This document shows, in pieces, positions 1 through 7,327 of a stretch of DNA of 14,221 bases (positions are counted from its first letter, which is position 1; each line of letters opens with the position of its first letter). Where the stretch lies: assembly GCA_002049985.1 (NCBI GenBank), contig MVCY01000005.1, positions 1 through 14,221 of the forward strand, read 5' to 3'. The position numbers and the translations under genes are program-made. The stretch comes from Candidatus Latescibacteria bacterium 4484_181 (GTDB taxonomy: Bacteria; Latescibacterota; MVCY01). Under the pieces are notes generated by a model. It was not told where the DNA came from. It worked only from the letters and a program-made list of their open reading frames with translations, and searched no databases.

Positions 1-156
1 TATAGCATCAAGGGTGCAAAGGAGAAACTGAAGAACGATAAAGAATTCGTTCGCCAACAACTGGAACAGTCTTTCGATGAGATAGAGTGCAGACACGCCT
101 TATTAGAGTTGAGGGAAGAACTCAATGAGCTTTTACAACTTGTAGAGGAACTGTAG
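1..156 (+). CDS. C-terminal end of a probable MerR-family transcriptional regulator (5' end outside window)
   Basis: Frame 1 is open from the first base to a TAG at 154-156 and gives 51 residues. It begins YSIKGAKEKLKND and ends in a leucine- and glutamate-rich helix (ELREELNELLQLVEEL). From memory, the 'Y-T/S-I-x-GA-x-x-x-L' segment followed by a variable linker and an acidic C-terminal helix is typical of a MerR-like subgroup in which the recognition helix is followed by a coiled-coil dimerisation helix. The DNA-binding part is outside the window, so the family call rests on this tail only. Its stop codon touches the Shine-Dalgarno sequence of the downstream proS start, so the two are probably co-transcribed. 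A different coiled-coil protein is possible. Confidence 0.6.
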   Translation, partial: YSIKGAKEKLKNDKEFVRQQLEQSFDEIECRHALLELREELNELLQLVEEL

Positions 157-160
157 GAGG
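156..160 (+). promoter_or_regulatory. Shine-Dalgarno sequence of proS
   Basis: GGAGG begins on the last base of the upstream stop codon and lies 7 bases before a GTG at 168. This fixes the original proS start at 168. The TTG at 305, which opens the long downstream reading frame, has no comparable sequence before it. Confidence 0.75.
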
Positions 161-167
161 CAAATCG

Positions 168-332
168 GTGAGATTTTCACAGGCATTTATCCCTACGCAG
201 AAGCAGATACCGGCCGATGCTGAGATACCCAGCCATCAGTTGATGTTGCGGGCTGGGATGATAAGGCTCCATCTGGCAGGCGTTTACTCCTTTCTGCCCT
301 TAGGTTGGATCGGGGCAGACAGTTCCTTATGA
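168..332 (+). pseudogene. proS: 5' fragment of proS (prolyl-tRNA synthetase N-terminus)
   Basis: Starting from GTG at 168, the frame encodes VRFSQAFIPTQKQIPADAEI followed by PSHQLMLRAGMIRLHLAG and VYSFLPLGW. This is the standard N-terminus of bacterial ProRS, recognisable by 'SHQLMLRAGMIR' and 'LPLG'. Homology stops at about base 308. The frame then reads IGADSSL and ends at TGA 330-332, while the rest of ProRS continues in a different frame (305-1603). The piece has a good Shine-Dalgarno sequence (156-160). A normal protein would continue with the first motif of the class II catalytic core; here about 100 codons are missing. Either the gene has suffered a deletion or the assembly has collapsed here. 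I see no reason to think the 54-residue product is functional by itself. Confidence 0.8.
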
Positions 333-1603
333 AGGATTCCTACAGTTTTGATGTTGACCAGGAGGGTCTGGAAAGAAGTTACCAGCTTCACCGCCAGGCC
401 TATCTGAGAATTTTTCGGCGATGTGGACTCCAGACCTTCGCAGTCAGAGCTTCCAGTGGAATTATGGGCGGCTCAGAATCAGAGGAGTTTATGATTTCCT
501 CGCCTTCCGGTGAAGATGAGGCTGTGCTGTGCAAAAGGTGCGGTTACGCTGCCAACTTAGAGGTGGCCACGGCGAGAGAGCGGCAATCTGATTCCTCTCC
601 CTCACCTACCTACTCCCAAGTGGAGAAGATTTTCACCCCAGGCAAGAAAACTATCGAGGCAGTGTCTGAATTCCTGGGGTTTCCTCCCTCTCGTCTGATG
701 AAATCCCTTCTCTTCGTCTCTGAAAGTGGACCGGTAATGGCTTTGGTCTCAGGGGAAGATCAGCTCAATGAGGCAAAGCTAGAGAGGGCACTGGGATGCG
801 AATTCCGTCCTGCTACCCCAGAAGAGGCCCTGGAGTTGACCGGAGCCAACTTGGGATTTATCGGCCCAGTAGGGCTAAAAGAAGAGGTGAAAATCCTTGC
901 CGATCTCTCACTTAAAGGCCGAGATGGCCTGGCAACAGGTGCCAACCAGGATGATTTCCACTTGAAAGGGCTCAGGCCAGGCAGAGACTTTCGGGTAGAA
1001 AGATATGCCGATTTGCGGATGGTGCGGCCCGGCGACCCCTGTTCTCAGTGCGGAGCCCCCTTGGAGATCTGTCCCGCTATAGAGGTGGGACACATCTTTA
1101 AGCTGGGGACAAAATACTCTCAAGCCTTAGGGGCCACATATCTTGATCCCCAGGGCAAACAGCGTCCAATCGTTATGGGCAGCTATGGAATTGGCCTGGA
1201 GAGGATTGTGGCCTCGGTCATAGAACAACATTCGGACAAAGATGGGATTGTCTGGCCCCTCTCCATTGCCCCTTATCAGATCCACCTGCTGCCACTCAAC
1301 CCTGCTCACCGGGAAACCAGAGAGCTCTCGGAGCAGCTCTACCAGGACCTTTTGAAAGGAGGCTTTGAGGTGCTCATCGACGACCGTCAACTTCGAGCCG
1401 GCACCAAGTTCAAGGATGCTGACCTGATTGGCATTCCTCTCAGGGTTACCATTGGGGAAAAGGGACTGAGTCAAGGTAAAGTGGAGATCCGATTCCGCAA
1501 GTCAGGCGCGGTAATCGAAGTGAGCAAAACAGAAGCCCTGGCTAAGATAGAAGAGATCGTCCGAGAAATGGAGAGAAAAGATACGTCAACCAGCAGTGCT
1601 TGA
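305..1603 (+). CDS. proS: Prolyl-tRNA synthetase, main part; lacks about 100 residues of the catalytic core, probably non-functional as assembled
   Basis: ProRS charges tRNA(Pro) with proline in the cytoplasm. Homology begins at about base 311 (RGRQFLMKDSYSFD), the end of class II motif 2. Next come the cysteine-containing segment, the YbaK/INS editing domain that hydrolyses Ala-tRNA(Pro) (roughly residues 105-235 of this frame), a CSQCGAPLE segment, motif 3 (GSYGIGLERIVAS), and the anticodon-binding domain (from about APYQIHLLPLN to the end). The N-terminal part is present in another frame upstream (168-308). Adding both parts and the missing stretch gives about 570-580 residues, the usual length for the bacterial long form. 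The missing segment contains motif 1 and the motif 2 FRDE loop that binds ATP, so this product alone should not activate proline. The frame opens with TTG at 305 without a ribosome binding site, so the start is only nominal. Confidence 0.85.
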   Translation: MDRGRQFLMKDSYSFDVDQEGLERSYQLHRQAYLRIFRRCGLQTFAVRASSGIMGGSESEEFMISSPSGEDEAVLCKRCGYAANLEVATARERQSDSSPSPTYSQVEKIFTPGKKTIEAVSEFLGFPPSRLMKSLLFVSESGPVMALVSGEDQLNEAKLERALGCEFRPATPEEALELTGANLGFIGPVGLKEEVKILADLSLKGRDGLATGANQDDFHLKGLRPGRDFRVERYADLRMVRPGDPCSQCGAPLEICPAIEVGHIFKLGTKYSQALGATYLDPQGKQRPIVMGSYGIGLERIVASVIEQHSDKDGIVWPLSIAPYQIHLLPLNPAHRETRELSEQLYQDLLKGGFEVLIDDRQLRAGTKFKDADLIGIPLRVTIGEKGLSQGKVEIRFRKSGAVIEVSKTEALAKIEEIVREMERKDTSTSSA

Positions 1604-1606
1604 GCA

Positions 1607-1639
1607 AACCTCCAGCAAGGTTGGAATCTGTGGGAGGTT
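1607..1639 (+). other. Possible alternative hairpins in the proS-thiC gap
   Basis: AACCTCC at 1607-1613 can pair with GGAGGTT at 1633-1639. The first five bases can instead pair with AGGTT at 1618-1622 around a 6-base loop. GGGAGG here would resemble a Shine-Dalgarno sequence, but it lies about 20 bases before the ATG at 1658 and about 80 before the favoured thiC start. No T-run follows, so this is not a convincing terminator. I see no thi-box of a TPP riboswitch in 1604-1717. Confidence 0.25.
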
Positions 1640-1701
1640 GAAGCTTGAAAACAGAGTATGCGTGCTACGAAGGCACTACGCTATGGGGTGCCAATTATAG
1701 A

Positions 1702-1709
1702 AGAGGTGA
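1702..1709 (+). promoter_or_regulatory. Shine-Dalgarno sequence of thiC
   Basis: AGAGGTGA lies 8 bases before ATG 1718 and is almost the full complement of the 16S rRNA 3' end. It supports the start at 1718 over the in-frame ATG at 1658. Confidence 0.7.
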
Positions 1710-1717
1710 AGGTGGAA

Positions 1718-3007
1718 ATGACTCAGATAACGGAAGCGAAAGCTGGCAGGATCACTGCGGAGGCAAGACAGGTGGCCCGGGATGAGGCAGTGGCCCCTGA
1801 AATTATCGCACAAAGGGTGGCCAGCGGCCAGATAGTTATACCCAAAAATAGGGTTCGCCAGTTGGCCCGACCAATTGGAATCGGCAAAGGCCTGAGAACC
1901 AAAGTGAACGCAAATATAGGAACCTCCCCTGAGTATATTAATCTGGCAGAAGAGATAGAAAAGGTAAAGGTGGCCATCGGTGTCGGGGCGGACACAATTA
2001 TGGACTTAAGTACTGGAGGAGATTTAGATAAGACTAGAAGGGAAATCCTCCGTGTCTGCACAGTTCCTCTGGGCACTGTCCCTGTTTATCAGGCAGCCAT
2101 AGAGGCTATCAGTGAGACCGGGGCCCTGGTGAAAATGACGAAAGAGAAGATATTTGAGGTGATTGAAAGGCAGGCTCAGGACGGTGTGGATTTTATGACC
2201 GTGCACTGCGGGGTAACCCAGAACACCTTAGAGAGACTGAAACGCCAGGGCAGGGTGACCGATATAGTCAGTCGTGGTGGGGTTTTCTTGACCACCTGGA
2301 TGATTGCTAACGACAAAGAAAACCCACTTTACGAAGAATATGACCGGCTGTTGGAGATCGCAAGAAGATATGATATCACCTTGAGTCTGGGTGATGGACT
2401 CCGTCCCGGCTCTTTGGCCGATGCCACCGATCGGGCACAGATAGGTGAGCTGGTGCTTTTAGGAGAATTGGCTCAGAGGGCTTGGGAACAGGGTGTACAG
2501 GTGATGATAGAAGGACCAGGACATCTGCCCTTAGACCAGGTAGAAGGTAATGTGCTACTGGAGAAGAGACTCTGCCGAGGGGCTCCATTTTATGTTTTAG
2601 GCCCTGTCGTTACTGATATTGCCCCGGGTTATGATCACCTGACGTCAGCTATAGGGGGTGCCTGGGCTGCTGCTGCCGGTGCTGATTTCCTCTGCTATGT
2701 TACCCCCAGTGAGCATCTTCGATTGCCAAAAGTGGAGGATGTCCGGGAGGGAGTGATAGTGACCCGCATCGCCGCTCACGCCGGCGATATAGTCAAGGGA
2801 GTGAAAGGAGCAGTCCAGTGGGACCAGAAGATGGCTCAGGCCAGAAAGAATTTGAACTGGGAAGAGCAAATCAGGCTCTCTCTCAATCCCGAACTTGCTC
2901 GCAGAATGAGAGAGGAGAGTAGTCCCCGGGTCTCCGATGTCTGCACTATGTGTGGGCAGTATTGTGCCCTGAAGCTTGTAAAAAAGGCCCTTCATCCAGA
3001 GAAGTAG
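1718..3007 (+). CDS. thiC: Phosphomethylpyrimidine synthase ThiC (short form)
   Basis: ThiC is a radical SAM enzyme that rearranges aminoimidazole ribotide to HMP phosphate, the pyrimidine half of thiamine. The protein is 429 residues from ATG 1718, the short form without the N-terminal extension of the E. coli type. Family blocks are clear: GIGKGLRTKVNANIGTSPEY, GADTIMDLSTGGD, VPLGTVPVYQAA, DGVDFMTVHCGVT, SRGGVFLTTWM, LSLGDGLRPG, MIEGPGHLPLDQ, TDIAPGYDHLTSAIGGAW and CYVTPSEHL. The C-terminal cluster motif is CTMCGQYC (Cys 409, 412, 416), that is C-x2-C-x3-C, one residue tighter than the C-x2-C-x4-C I know from longer ThiC proteins. An in-frame ATG at 1658 would add 20 residues unlike ThiC, and the strong Shine-Dalgarno sequence at 1702-1709 favours 1718. 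It follows proS by 114 bases on the same strand, and I see no TPP riboswitch or other thi genes in the window. Confidence 0.96.
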   Translation: MTQITEAKAGRITAEARQVARDEAVAPEIIAQRVASGQIVIPKNRVRQLARPIGIGKGLRTKVNANIGTSPEYINLAEEIEKVKVAIGVGADTIMDLSTGGDLDKTRREILRVCTVPLGTVPVYQAAIEAISETGALVKMTKEKIFEVIERQAQDGVDFMTVHCGVTQNTLERLKRQGRVTDIVSRGGVFLTTWMIANDKENPLYEEYDRLLEIARRYDITLSLGDGLRPGSLADATDRAQIGELVLLGELAQRAWEQGVQVMIEGPGHLPLDQVEGNVLLEKRLCRGAPFYVLGPVVTDIAPGYDHLTSAIGGAWAAAAGADFLCYVTPSEHLRLPKVEDVREGVIVTRIAAHAGDIVKGVKGAVQWDQKMAQARKNLNWEEQIRLSLNPELARRMREESSPRVSDVCTMCGQYCALKLVKKALHPEK

Positions 3008-3010
3008 CAA

Positions 3011-3059
3011 GTGGGAGATAAGAATTGGAAAGTAAAAAGTGAGGCGTGAAGCGTGAAAA
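3011..3059. repeat. Degenerate period-7 repeat between thiC and asnS
   Basis: Read in steps of seven from 3011 the sequence is GTGGGAG, ATAAGAA, TTGGAAA, GTAAAAA, GTGAGGC, GTGAAGC, GTGAAAA. The last three units (3039-3059) are clearly related; the earlier ones only share purine richness and a G/T-rich opening. The array fills most of the 78-base gap between two convergent genes. It belongs to the same style of intergenic sequence as the arrays at 4444, 4601, 11549, 11610 and 13375. The phasing was judged by eye. Confidence 0.5.
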
Positions 3060-3085
3060 GAAGGCAAGGCTCTTCTTCTCTACCT

Positions 3086-4384
3086 TTACGGTTTTAGCCT
3101 CTCCATCAATCTGGGAAATGGGATAGTCTCTCTCACATGGTGTAGCCCACAGAGCCAGGCTAGGGTTCTCTCAATCCCCAGCCCGAAACCGGCGTGAGGT
3201 ACTGAACCATACCTCCGCAGGTCGAGATACCAGTCGAAGGCCTCACCAGGTAGATTCAGTTCCTTGATCCGTCTCTCTAAACTCTCCAGGTTATCCTCCC
3301 GCTGGCCCCCGCCTATTATCTCCCCGTATCCTTCAGGAGCAAGCATATCCACACAGAGGGCAAGCCTCGGGTCTTCGGGATCGGGTTTCATATAGAACGC
3401 CTTACATTGGGCCGGATACCGGTGAATCATAACCGGCTTGTCGAACTGATTGGAGAGAACAGTCTCTTCATCACCCCCAAAATCCTCTCCCCAGGAGATA
3501 TCAACCCCGTTGTTTCTCAGGATATCCAGGGCCTGATCGTAGGATATTCGAGGGAACGGTTTGGTAACTTTCTGCAGTTTGGTCACATCTCTTCCTAAAT
3601 ATTCCAATTCCTGTTTTCTTCTGGACACCACCTGAGCTACGATATGTTCGACGAAATCTTCTGCCAGGTCCATATCCTCTTTCAGGGTATAGTAAGCAAC
3701 CTCGGGCTCGATCATCCAGAATTCAGTGAGATGGCGGCGGGTTTTCGACTTCTCCGCACGGAATGTGGGACCAAAACAGTAGACCTTGCCGAAGGCCATA
3801 GCTCCGGCCTCCATATAAAGCTGGCCGCTTTGAGTAAGATAAGCCTTCTCTCCGAAGTAATCGACTTGAAACAGGGTGGTGGTGCCCTCACAGGCAGCCG
3901 GGGTGAAGATGGGGGCGTCTAGAAGGACAAACCCTCTGCTGTCAAAGTATTCGCGGCAGGCCTTTATCAGCTCGCTCCTTATCCTGAGGATGGCGTGCTG
4001 TCGAGAAGAACGAATCCAGAGATGACGATGGTCCATCAGAAAGGAGATGCCATGTTCCTTGGGGGAAATAGGATACTCCCCAGCGGCTTGCACCACCTGA
4101 AGGTCTCTCACCCCTATTTCATAGCCAATTGGTGACCTGGGGTCTGCCCGGACAACACCCTGAACCACAATTGAGGACTCCTGGGGCAGGCGGTCGGAGA
4201 GCTCGAAGACTGTCTCGGAGACATCATTTTTGCTCACCACACACTGAACCGTTCCGGTTCCATCTCGCACCTGAAGGAAGTGAATCTTCCCGCTGGACCT
4301 TCTGTTGTACAACCACCCCTTCACAGTGACCTCTTTGCCCTCGTAACAGGCGATATCGGAGACATATATCCATTCGGCCATCAT
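3086..4384 (-). CDS. asnS: Asparaginyl-tRNA synthetase
   Basis: AsnRS is a cytoplasmic class IIb synthetase that attaches asparagine to tRNA(Asn). The protein has 432 residues, the normal length. An OB-fold anticodon-binding domain covers about residues 1-105 (VKGWLYNRRSSGKIHFLQVR). The catalytic domain shows motif 1 (GFVLLDAPIFTP, 151-162), motif 2 (FRAEKSKTRRHLTEFWMIEPE, 208-228) and motif 3 (GFGLGIER, 399-406). The motif 2 loop 'RRHLTEFWM' and 'EIIGGGQREDNLE' fit AsnRS rather than bacterial AspRS, which carries an additional inserted domain not present here. Two Met codons open the frame; the first has AAGGGG 7 bases upstream and is preferred. The gene is convergent with thiC. No T-box leader (the conserved AGGGTGGNACCGCG element) is visible in 4385-4618. 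Confidence 0.96.
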   Translation of the reverse strand: MMAEWIYVSDIACYEGKEVTVKGWLYNRRSSGKIHFLQVRDGTGTVQCVVSKNDVSETVFELSDRLPQESSIVVQGVVRADPRSPIGYEIGVRDLQVVQAAGEYPISPKEHGISFLMDHRHLWIRSSRQHAILRIRSELIKACREYFDSRGFVLLDAPIFTPAACEGTTTLFQVDYFGEKAYLTQSGQLYMEAGAMAFGKVYCFGPTFRAEKSKTRRHLTEFWMIEPEVAYYTLKEDMDLAEDFVEHIVAQVVSRRKQELEYLGRDVTKLQKVTKPFPRISYDQALDILRNNGVDISWGEDFGGDEETVLSNQFDKPVMIHRYPAQCKAFYMKPDPEDPRLALCVDMLAPEGYGEIIGGGQREDNLESLERRIKELNLPGEAFDWYLDLRRYGSVPHAGFGLGIERTLAWLCGLHHVRETIPFPRLMERLKP

Positions 4385-4618
4385 TCAACGCCCCTTGGTA
4401 GTCAATCTCAAACCGACGAGTTCCTGAGTGTAATACTGGTTAATTGGTGAGAGGTAAGGATAAAGATTCTTTCGGCATAATCGGGTACTCTAAACTCCAG
4501 ACTCTGTTGTCGGAAACGGAATCTCCTGTCGCACGGCGTGAAAGCTTAAAGGCTGTGTTCCAGTAACTCTTCAACAAGATCTGGTAAATCGAGTTTCCCA
4601 ATGACTAATGACCACTGA
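4385..4618. other. Intergenic gap between asnS and the yhaN-like gene
   Basis: This 234-base gap holds the asnS leader and the region after the YhaN-like stop. It contains two period-7 stretches (4444-4464 and the array starting at 4601). No convincing sigma-70 promoter pair was found: TATTAC on the minus strand near 4434 has only a poor -35 partner. No strong terminator is visible. A short minus-strand open stretch at about 4562-4618 reads into LDLPDLVEELLEHSL before a stop, but it has no start codon and no recognisable family. Confidence 0.5.
4444..4464. repeat. Short period-7 stretch in the asnS leader
   Basis: Three consecutive units, TTGGTGA, GAGGTAA and GGATAAA, share the pattern N-N-G-G/A-T-G/A-A. 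This is weak alone but matches the style and intergenic placement of the other arrays in the window. Confidence 0.35.
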
Positions 4619-4628
4619 CTAATGACTT
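4601..4628. repeat. Four-unit heptanucleotide tandem repeat, consensus ATGACTA
   Basis: The units are ATGACTA (4601-4607), ATGACCA (4608-4614), CTGACTA (4615-4621) and ATGACTT (4622-4628): four differences from the consensus at most in 28 bases. The opposite strand reads as RGTCATT units. Bases 4619-4628 overlap the 3' end of the minus-strand YhaN-like gene and supply its last codons and TAG stop. Similar seven-base tandem repeats are known as STRR sequences in filamentous cyanobacteria; that is resemblance in style only, not evidence of relatedness. Confidence 0.85.
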
Positions 4629-7327
4629 AACCCGGAGGCACCAGCTACCCTGAAATTACCCACCGATTTCTCACTGACATCTGAAAATTTTGACTGAAGT
4701 ATTTGTTTTATTGGGATATATTGTCCTTTTTCTTGACAGGTGAAGTAGATCAACTGCAGGTTGGGGTTCTGTCGGAGAACATCGCATAAGAGGTTAACCA
4801 TTTTCTCCAGTCGGTTGGGGCCGAAGTCGTCGAAGGAGCTAAATGCCTCGTCCATTATCAGAGGGGGAAGTTCTCCCCCTTTTTCGGCTATCAGGTTCAG
4901 TATTCCCACTCGCAACAGGATGTAGAGGCCAGCCCGCATGCCCCCACCCAACACCTCAGCGTCCTCATAACTACCCAGTCCCTGGATTTTCACCCTCAGA
5001 TTCAGGTTCTCATCCATTGAGGTCTCTGAATAGCGGCCGCCGGAGAGTTGGGAGAGCTTAGTGGTCAAAAACTGATTGAGCTTAGGGGCGATGTCGGTGT
5101 AAACCCTCTTGCCTGCCTCTCGGAGAAGTTCCTGGGCCTTCAGAAGAGCATCACGGTAAAGGTGAATCCTCTCCAGCTTTCGGCGGGCATCCTCTAAGTC
5201 AGATTCCACATCGGCCAACTCGGGTTTGCCCCGCAGTTTCTCATTCCTCTCGGTCTCTTTCCGGACAAGTAGGTCCCTTTGTTCCTGCAATTCTCGTTCT
5301 ATCCTTTGATATTGCCGCTCATAAAGGGAAAGCTTTGTCCACTCTACCTCAAGCTCAGCCAAGCGAGGTTCCTGATCTACAAGCTCATCCACCAATTTCT
5401 GGTTCCTTCCCATTTCCCCCAGGAAAGCGGACGGGTCTTTTCCTTCCAACAGATTTGCTAAACTCTTAAGATCTCGCTCTAATGCCTCGTAATCGCCCTG
5501 TTTCTCTTTTATCTGCTCTATGTAGCCTTCTGCGACTTTTATAGAACGGTCTCCTTCTGCCTCTGGGCACCATTCCTTAAGGGTTTGGAACACCTCCTCC
5601 TGCAGGATTTGGGTCTTTTGGTCCAAATCCTCCACCCTACCCTGCTTCTTGGCCACTTCATCCTGAAGTTTCTCTATCCTTTCCCGAACCTGCTGGAAAG
5701 CGATCAGTTTTTCGTACAATTGGTCGTAGTCCTGACTGGCTGTATACTGGAGAAGCTTTGCCTCTGCCTCCATGTAAAAATCTGCCCAAAGTTTTACCAA
5801 CTCTTTTATTTCCTGAAAATCTGAGGTGTTCTGCAAGTTTTGGGGTAGCTCTGGCTGCACCAGACCAGGAATTTTGCGCAACGTCGACTCTGCCAGTGTA
5901 AAATCACTGATTAGCTTCTCTGTAGACACGAGAAATTGGGCTCTACACTCTTCGATTTTCTGCTCAAGTGTTCTCAGGCTCTCCTTTGCCTTCTTGATCC
6001 TGAACTTGCAGAGTGCTGCCACTGCAGCAAACAGGGCAGTGATTCCCACTACCCACAGAGGAAGCCAGAACAGCGAGAAAAGGCTGGCCAAACAAGAAGC
6101 TGCACTTATCTTAAACAGCAACCTTGTGTAGCCCAAGCGACTTTTTATCTGGACTCTCTGGGCTGTTCTCACCTGGTATTGAGGTTCCTGCTGCGAGAGG
6201 ATCTGCTGGCAGTGGAGGAGTTTTTGCTCAAGTCCCCTCAGGATGCGAATATCTGTCACCGAAAACATAGAGTAAATCTCCGGGTAGGCTACGGCCTTTG
6301 CTTCATAGGACTTTAGCTCCTTTTTCAGCTCGTCGATGTCTTTCTGGGTCTGATTTGCCCGGATGCTGTTCTCTTTCACCGCCGCCAATTTGGATTGAAG
6401 CTGCTTCAAGCGCTGGGGGTCTATCTTTTTGTATTTGAGCAGTTCATTTCGTTTCTCCTCTAAGAATCGGACTAACTCTGCATCGGGAATTTGCTCCTGG
6501 TACCTTTTCTCGTAAGAGGCTTTGAGAGCTTCTGCCTCATTCCATCTCCTTTTCAGATCCAGGAGCCTGGCCTTTCTTACTTGGTAGTTCAGCTCTCTTC
6601 CTCGGTATTTGAGTCTTTCGACCCTCTGTTTCAGAGTCCTTATCTCTTCCAACACCTCTTCCAGTTCGGTGTGTAGGGCTTTAAGGCTCTGATATTGTCT
6701 TTCCAGTTCTTGTACCCGACTGGCCGCTTTACCCGCCTCAGTACCTGGCCCTCGATCAGTTTTGCCTATCTCCTTCAGGCGAGCCTCTATCTTTGCCAGG
6801 GCCTTTTCTAGTCCCATATCTTCCCTTCCGGTGGCCACCAGAGATTTTATCTTCTCCGTAACGCCTCTTCTCACTCTGTCGTCGCCGATTTCGGCCACCT
6901 GGAGCTGCTTTATCACCGGGATACCTTCAAAGCTCTCTCTGGTCATATTCAGTTGTGTTTCGGCAATCAGCGGGCCTTGACGGCTGCTGGGATAGCGGTC
7001 GGTGACCTCCTGGTTGGAAGGTTTAAGGAAAAGCCTCACTACATCGGTCTTGGAAGTTCCCTCTTTTATCTGCTTATGAATCTCAAATTCTTCCCCATTG
7101 GACATAGAGTATCTCAGATTTCCTCCATAGACCTGGTGAGTCCAGGGTTTAAATCTCTGGCGCAGTTCTTTTTGAGTGAAGGGGAAAAGAACAGCGGTTA
7201 TGAAATTCTGAAGGGTGGTCTTCCCCTCATCGTTAGGGGCCAAGATGAGGTTAAATTGGCCCTCCAGTGGCAGCCGAAGCTGCCCAAGACAGCCGAACCC
7301 TGCTACAAATATCTCTTTAAATCTCAT
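4619..7327 (-). CDS. Rad50/SbcC-like AAA ATPase of the YhaN type, with central membrane hairpin
   Basis: This 902-residue ATPase has the split ABC layout of the Rad50/SbcC family. An N-terminal ATPase half carries Walker A as APNDEGKTT (residues 30-38), with Ala in place of the first Gly. Long coiled coils follow (about 170-400 and 445-745). The C-terminal half has a signature motif VLGGGMRAGL (792-801, a variant of LSGG), Walker B PLIMDEAF (822-829) and a D-loop SSFDD. The coiled coil contains no CxxC zinc hook. Instead residues about 405-440 form a strongly hydrophobic hairpin (SLFWLPLWVVGITALFAAV) bordered by basic residues, as in the Bacillus YhaN group. This suggests a membrane-anchored DNA-processing ATPase. 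The start overlaps the upstream phosphoesterase by 11 bases, indicating translational coupling. The final Ser-His-stop comes from a heptamer repeat. The YhaN-like assignment is good; the biological role is inferred. Confidence 0.88.
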   Translation of the reverse strand: MRFKEIFVAGFGCLGQLRLPLEGQFNLILAPNDEGKTTLQNFITAVLFPFTQKELRQRFKPWTHQVYGGNLRYSMSNGEEFEIHKQIKEGTSKTDVVRLFLKPSNQEVTDRYPSSRQGPLIAETQLNMTRESFEGIPVIKQLQVAEIGDDRVRRGVTEKIKSLVATGREDMGLEKALAKIEARLKEIGKTDRGPGTEAGKAASRVQELERQYQSLKALHTELEEVLEEIRTLKQRVERLKYRGRELNYQVRKARLLDLKRRWNEAEALKASYEKRYQEQIPDAELVRFLEEKRNELLKYKKIDPQRLKQLQSKLAAVKENSIRANQTQKDIDELKKELKSYEAKAVAYPEIYSMFSVTDIRILRGLEQKLLHCQQILSQQEPQYQVRTAQRVQIKSRLGYTRLLFKISAASCLASLFSLFWLPLWVVGITALFAAVAALCKFRIKKAKESLRTLEQKIEECRAQFLVSTEKLISDFTLAESTLRKIPGLVQPELPQNLQNTSDFQEIKELVKLWADFYMEAEAKLLQYTASQDYDQLYEKLIAFQQVRERIEKLQDEVAKKQGRVEDLDQKTQILQEEVFQTLKEWCPEAEGDRSIKVAEGYIEQIKEKQGDYEALERDLKSLANLLEGKDPSAFLGEMGRNQKLVDELVDQEPRLAELEVEWTKLSLYERQYQRIERELQEQRDLLVRKETERNEKLRGKPELADVESDLEDARRKLERIHLYRDALLKAQELLREAGKRVYTDIAPKLNQFLTTKLSQLSGGRYSETSMDENLNLRVKIQGLGSYEDAEVLGGGMRAGLYILLRVGILNLIAEKGGELPPLIMDEAFSSFDDFGPNRLEKMVNLLCDVLRQNPNLQLIYFTCQEKGQYIPIKQILQSKFSDVSEKSVGNFRVAGASGLSH

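Noticed and set aside
1658..1717. Longer thiC start at ATG 1658
   Set aside because: The extra 20 residues do not resemble ThiC, the nearest Shine-Dalgarno-like sequence is about 20 bases away, and AGAGGTGA sits 8 bases before ATG 1718.
3058..3077. AAGAAG/CTTCTT hairpin as a thiC or asnS terminator
   Set aside because: The stem is six weak pairs with an 8-base loop and there is no following T-run.
4562..4618. Minus-strand open stretch ending LDLPDLVEELLEHSL
   Set aside because: It looks protein-like, but it has no start codon other than through the heptamer repeat, no ribosome binding site and no recognisable family; at most a remnant.
4385..4618. T-box leader for asnS
   Set aside because: The conserved antiterminator element is not present, and there is no terminator hairpin before the start codon.
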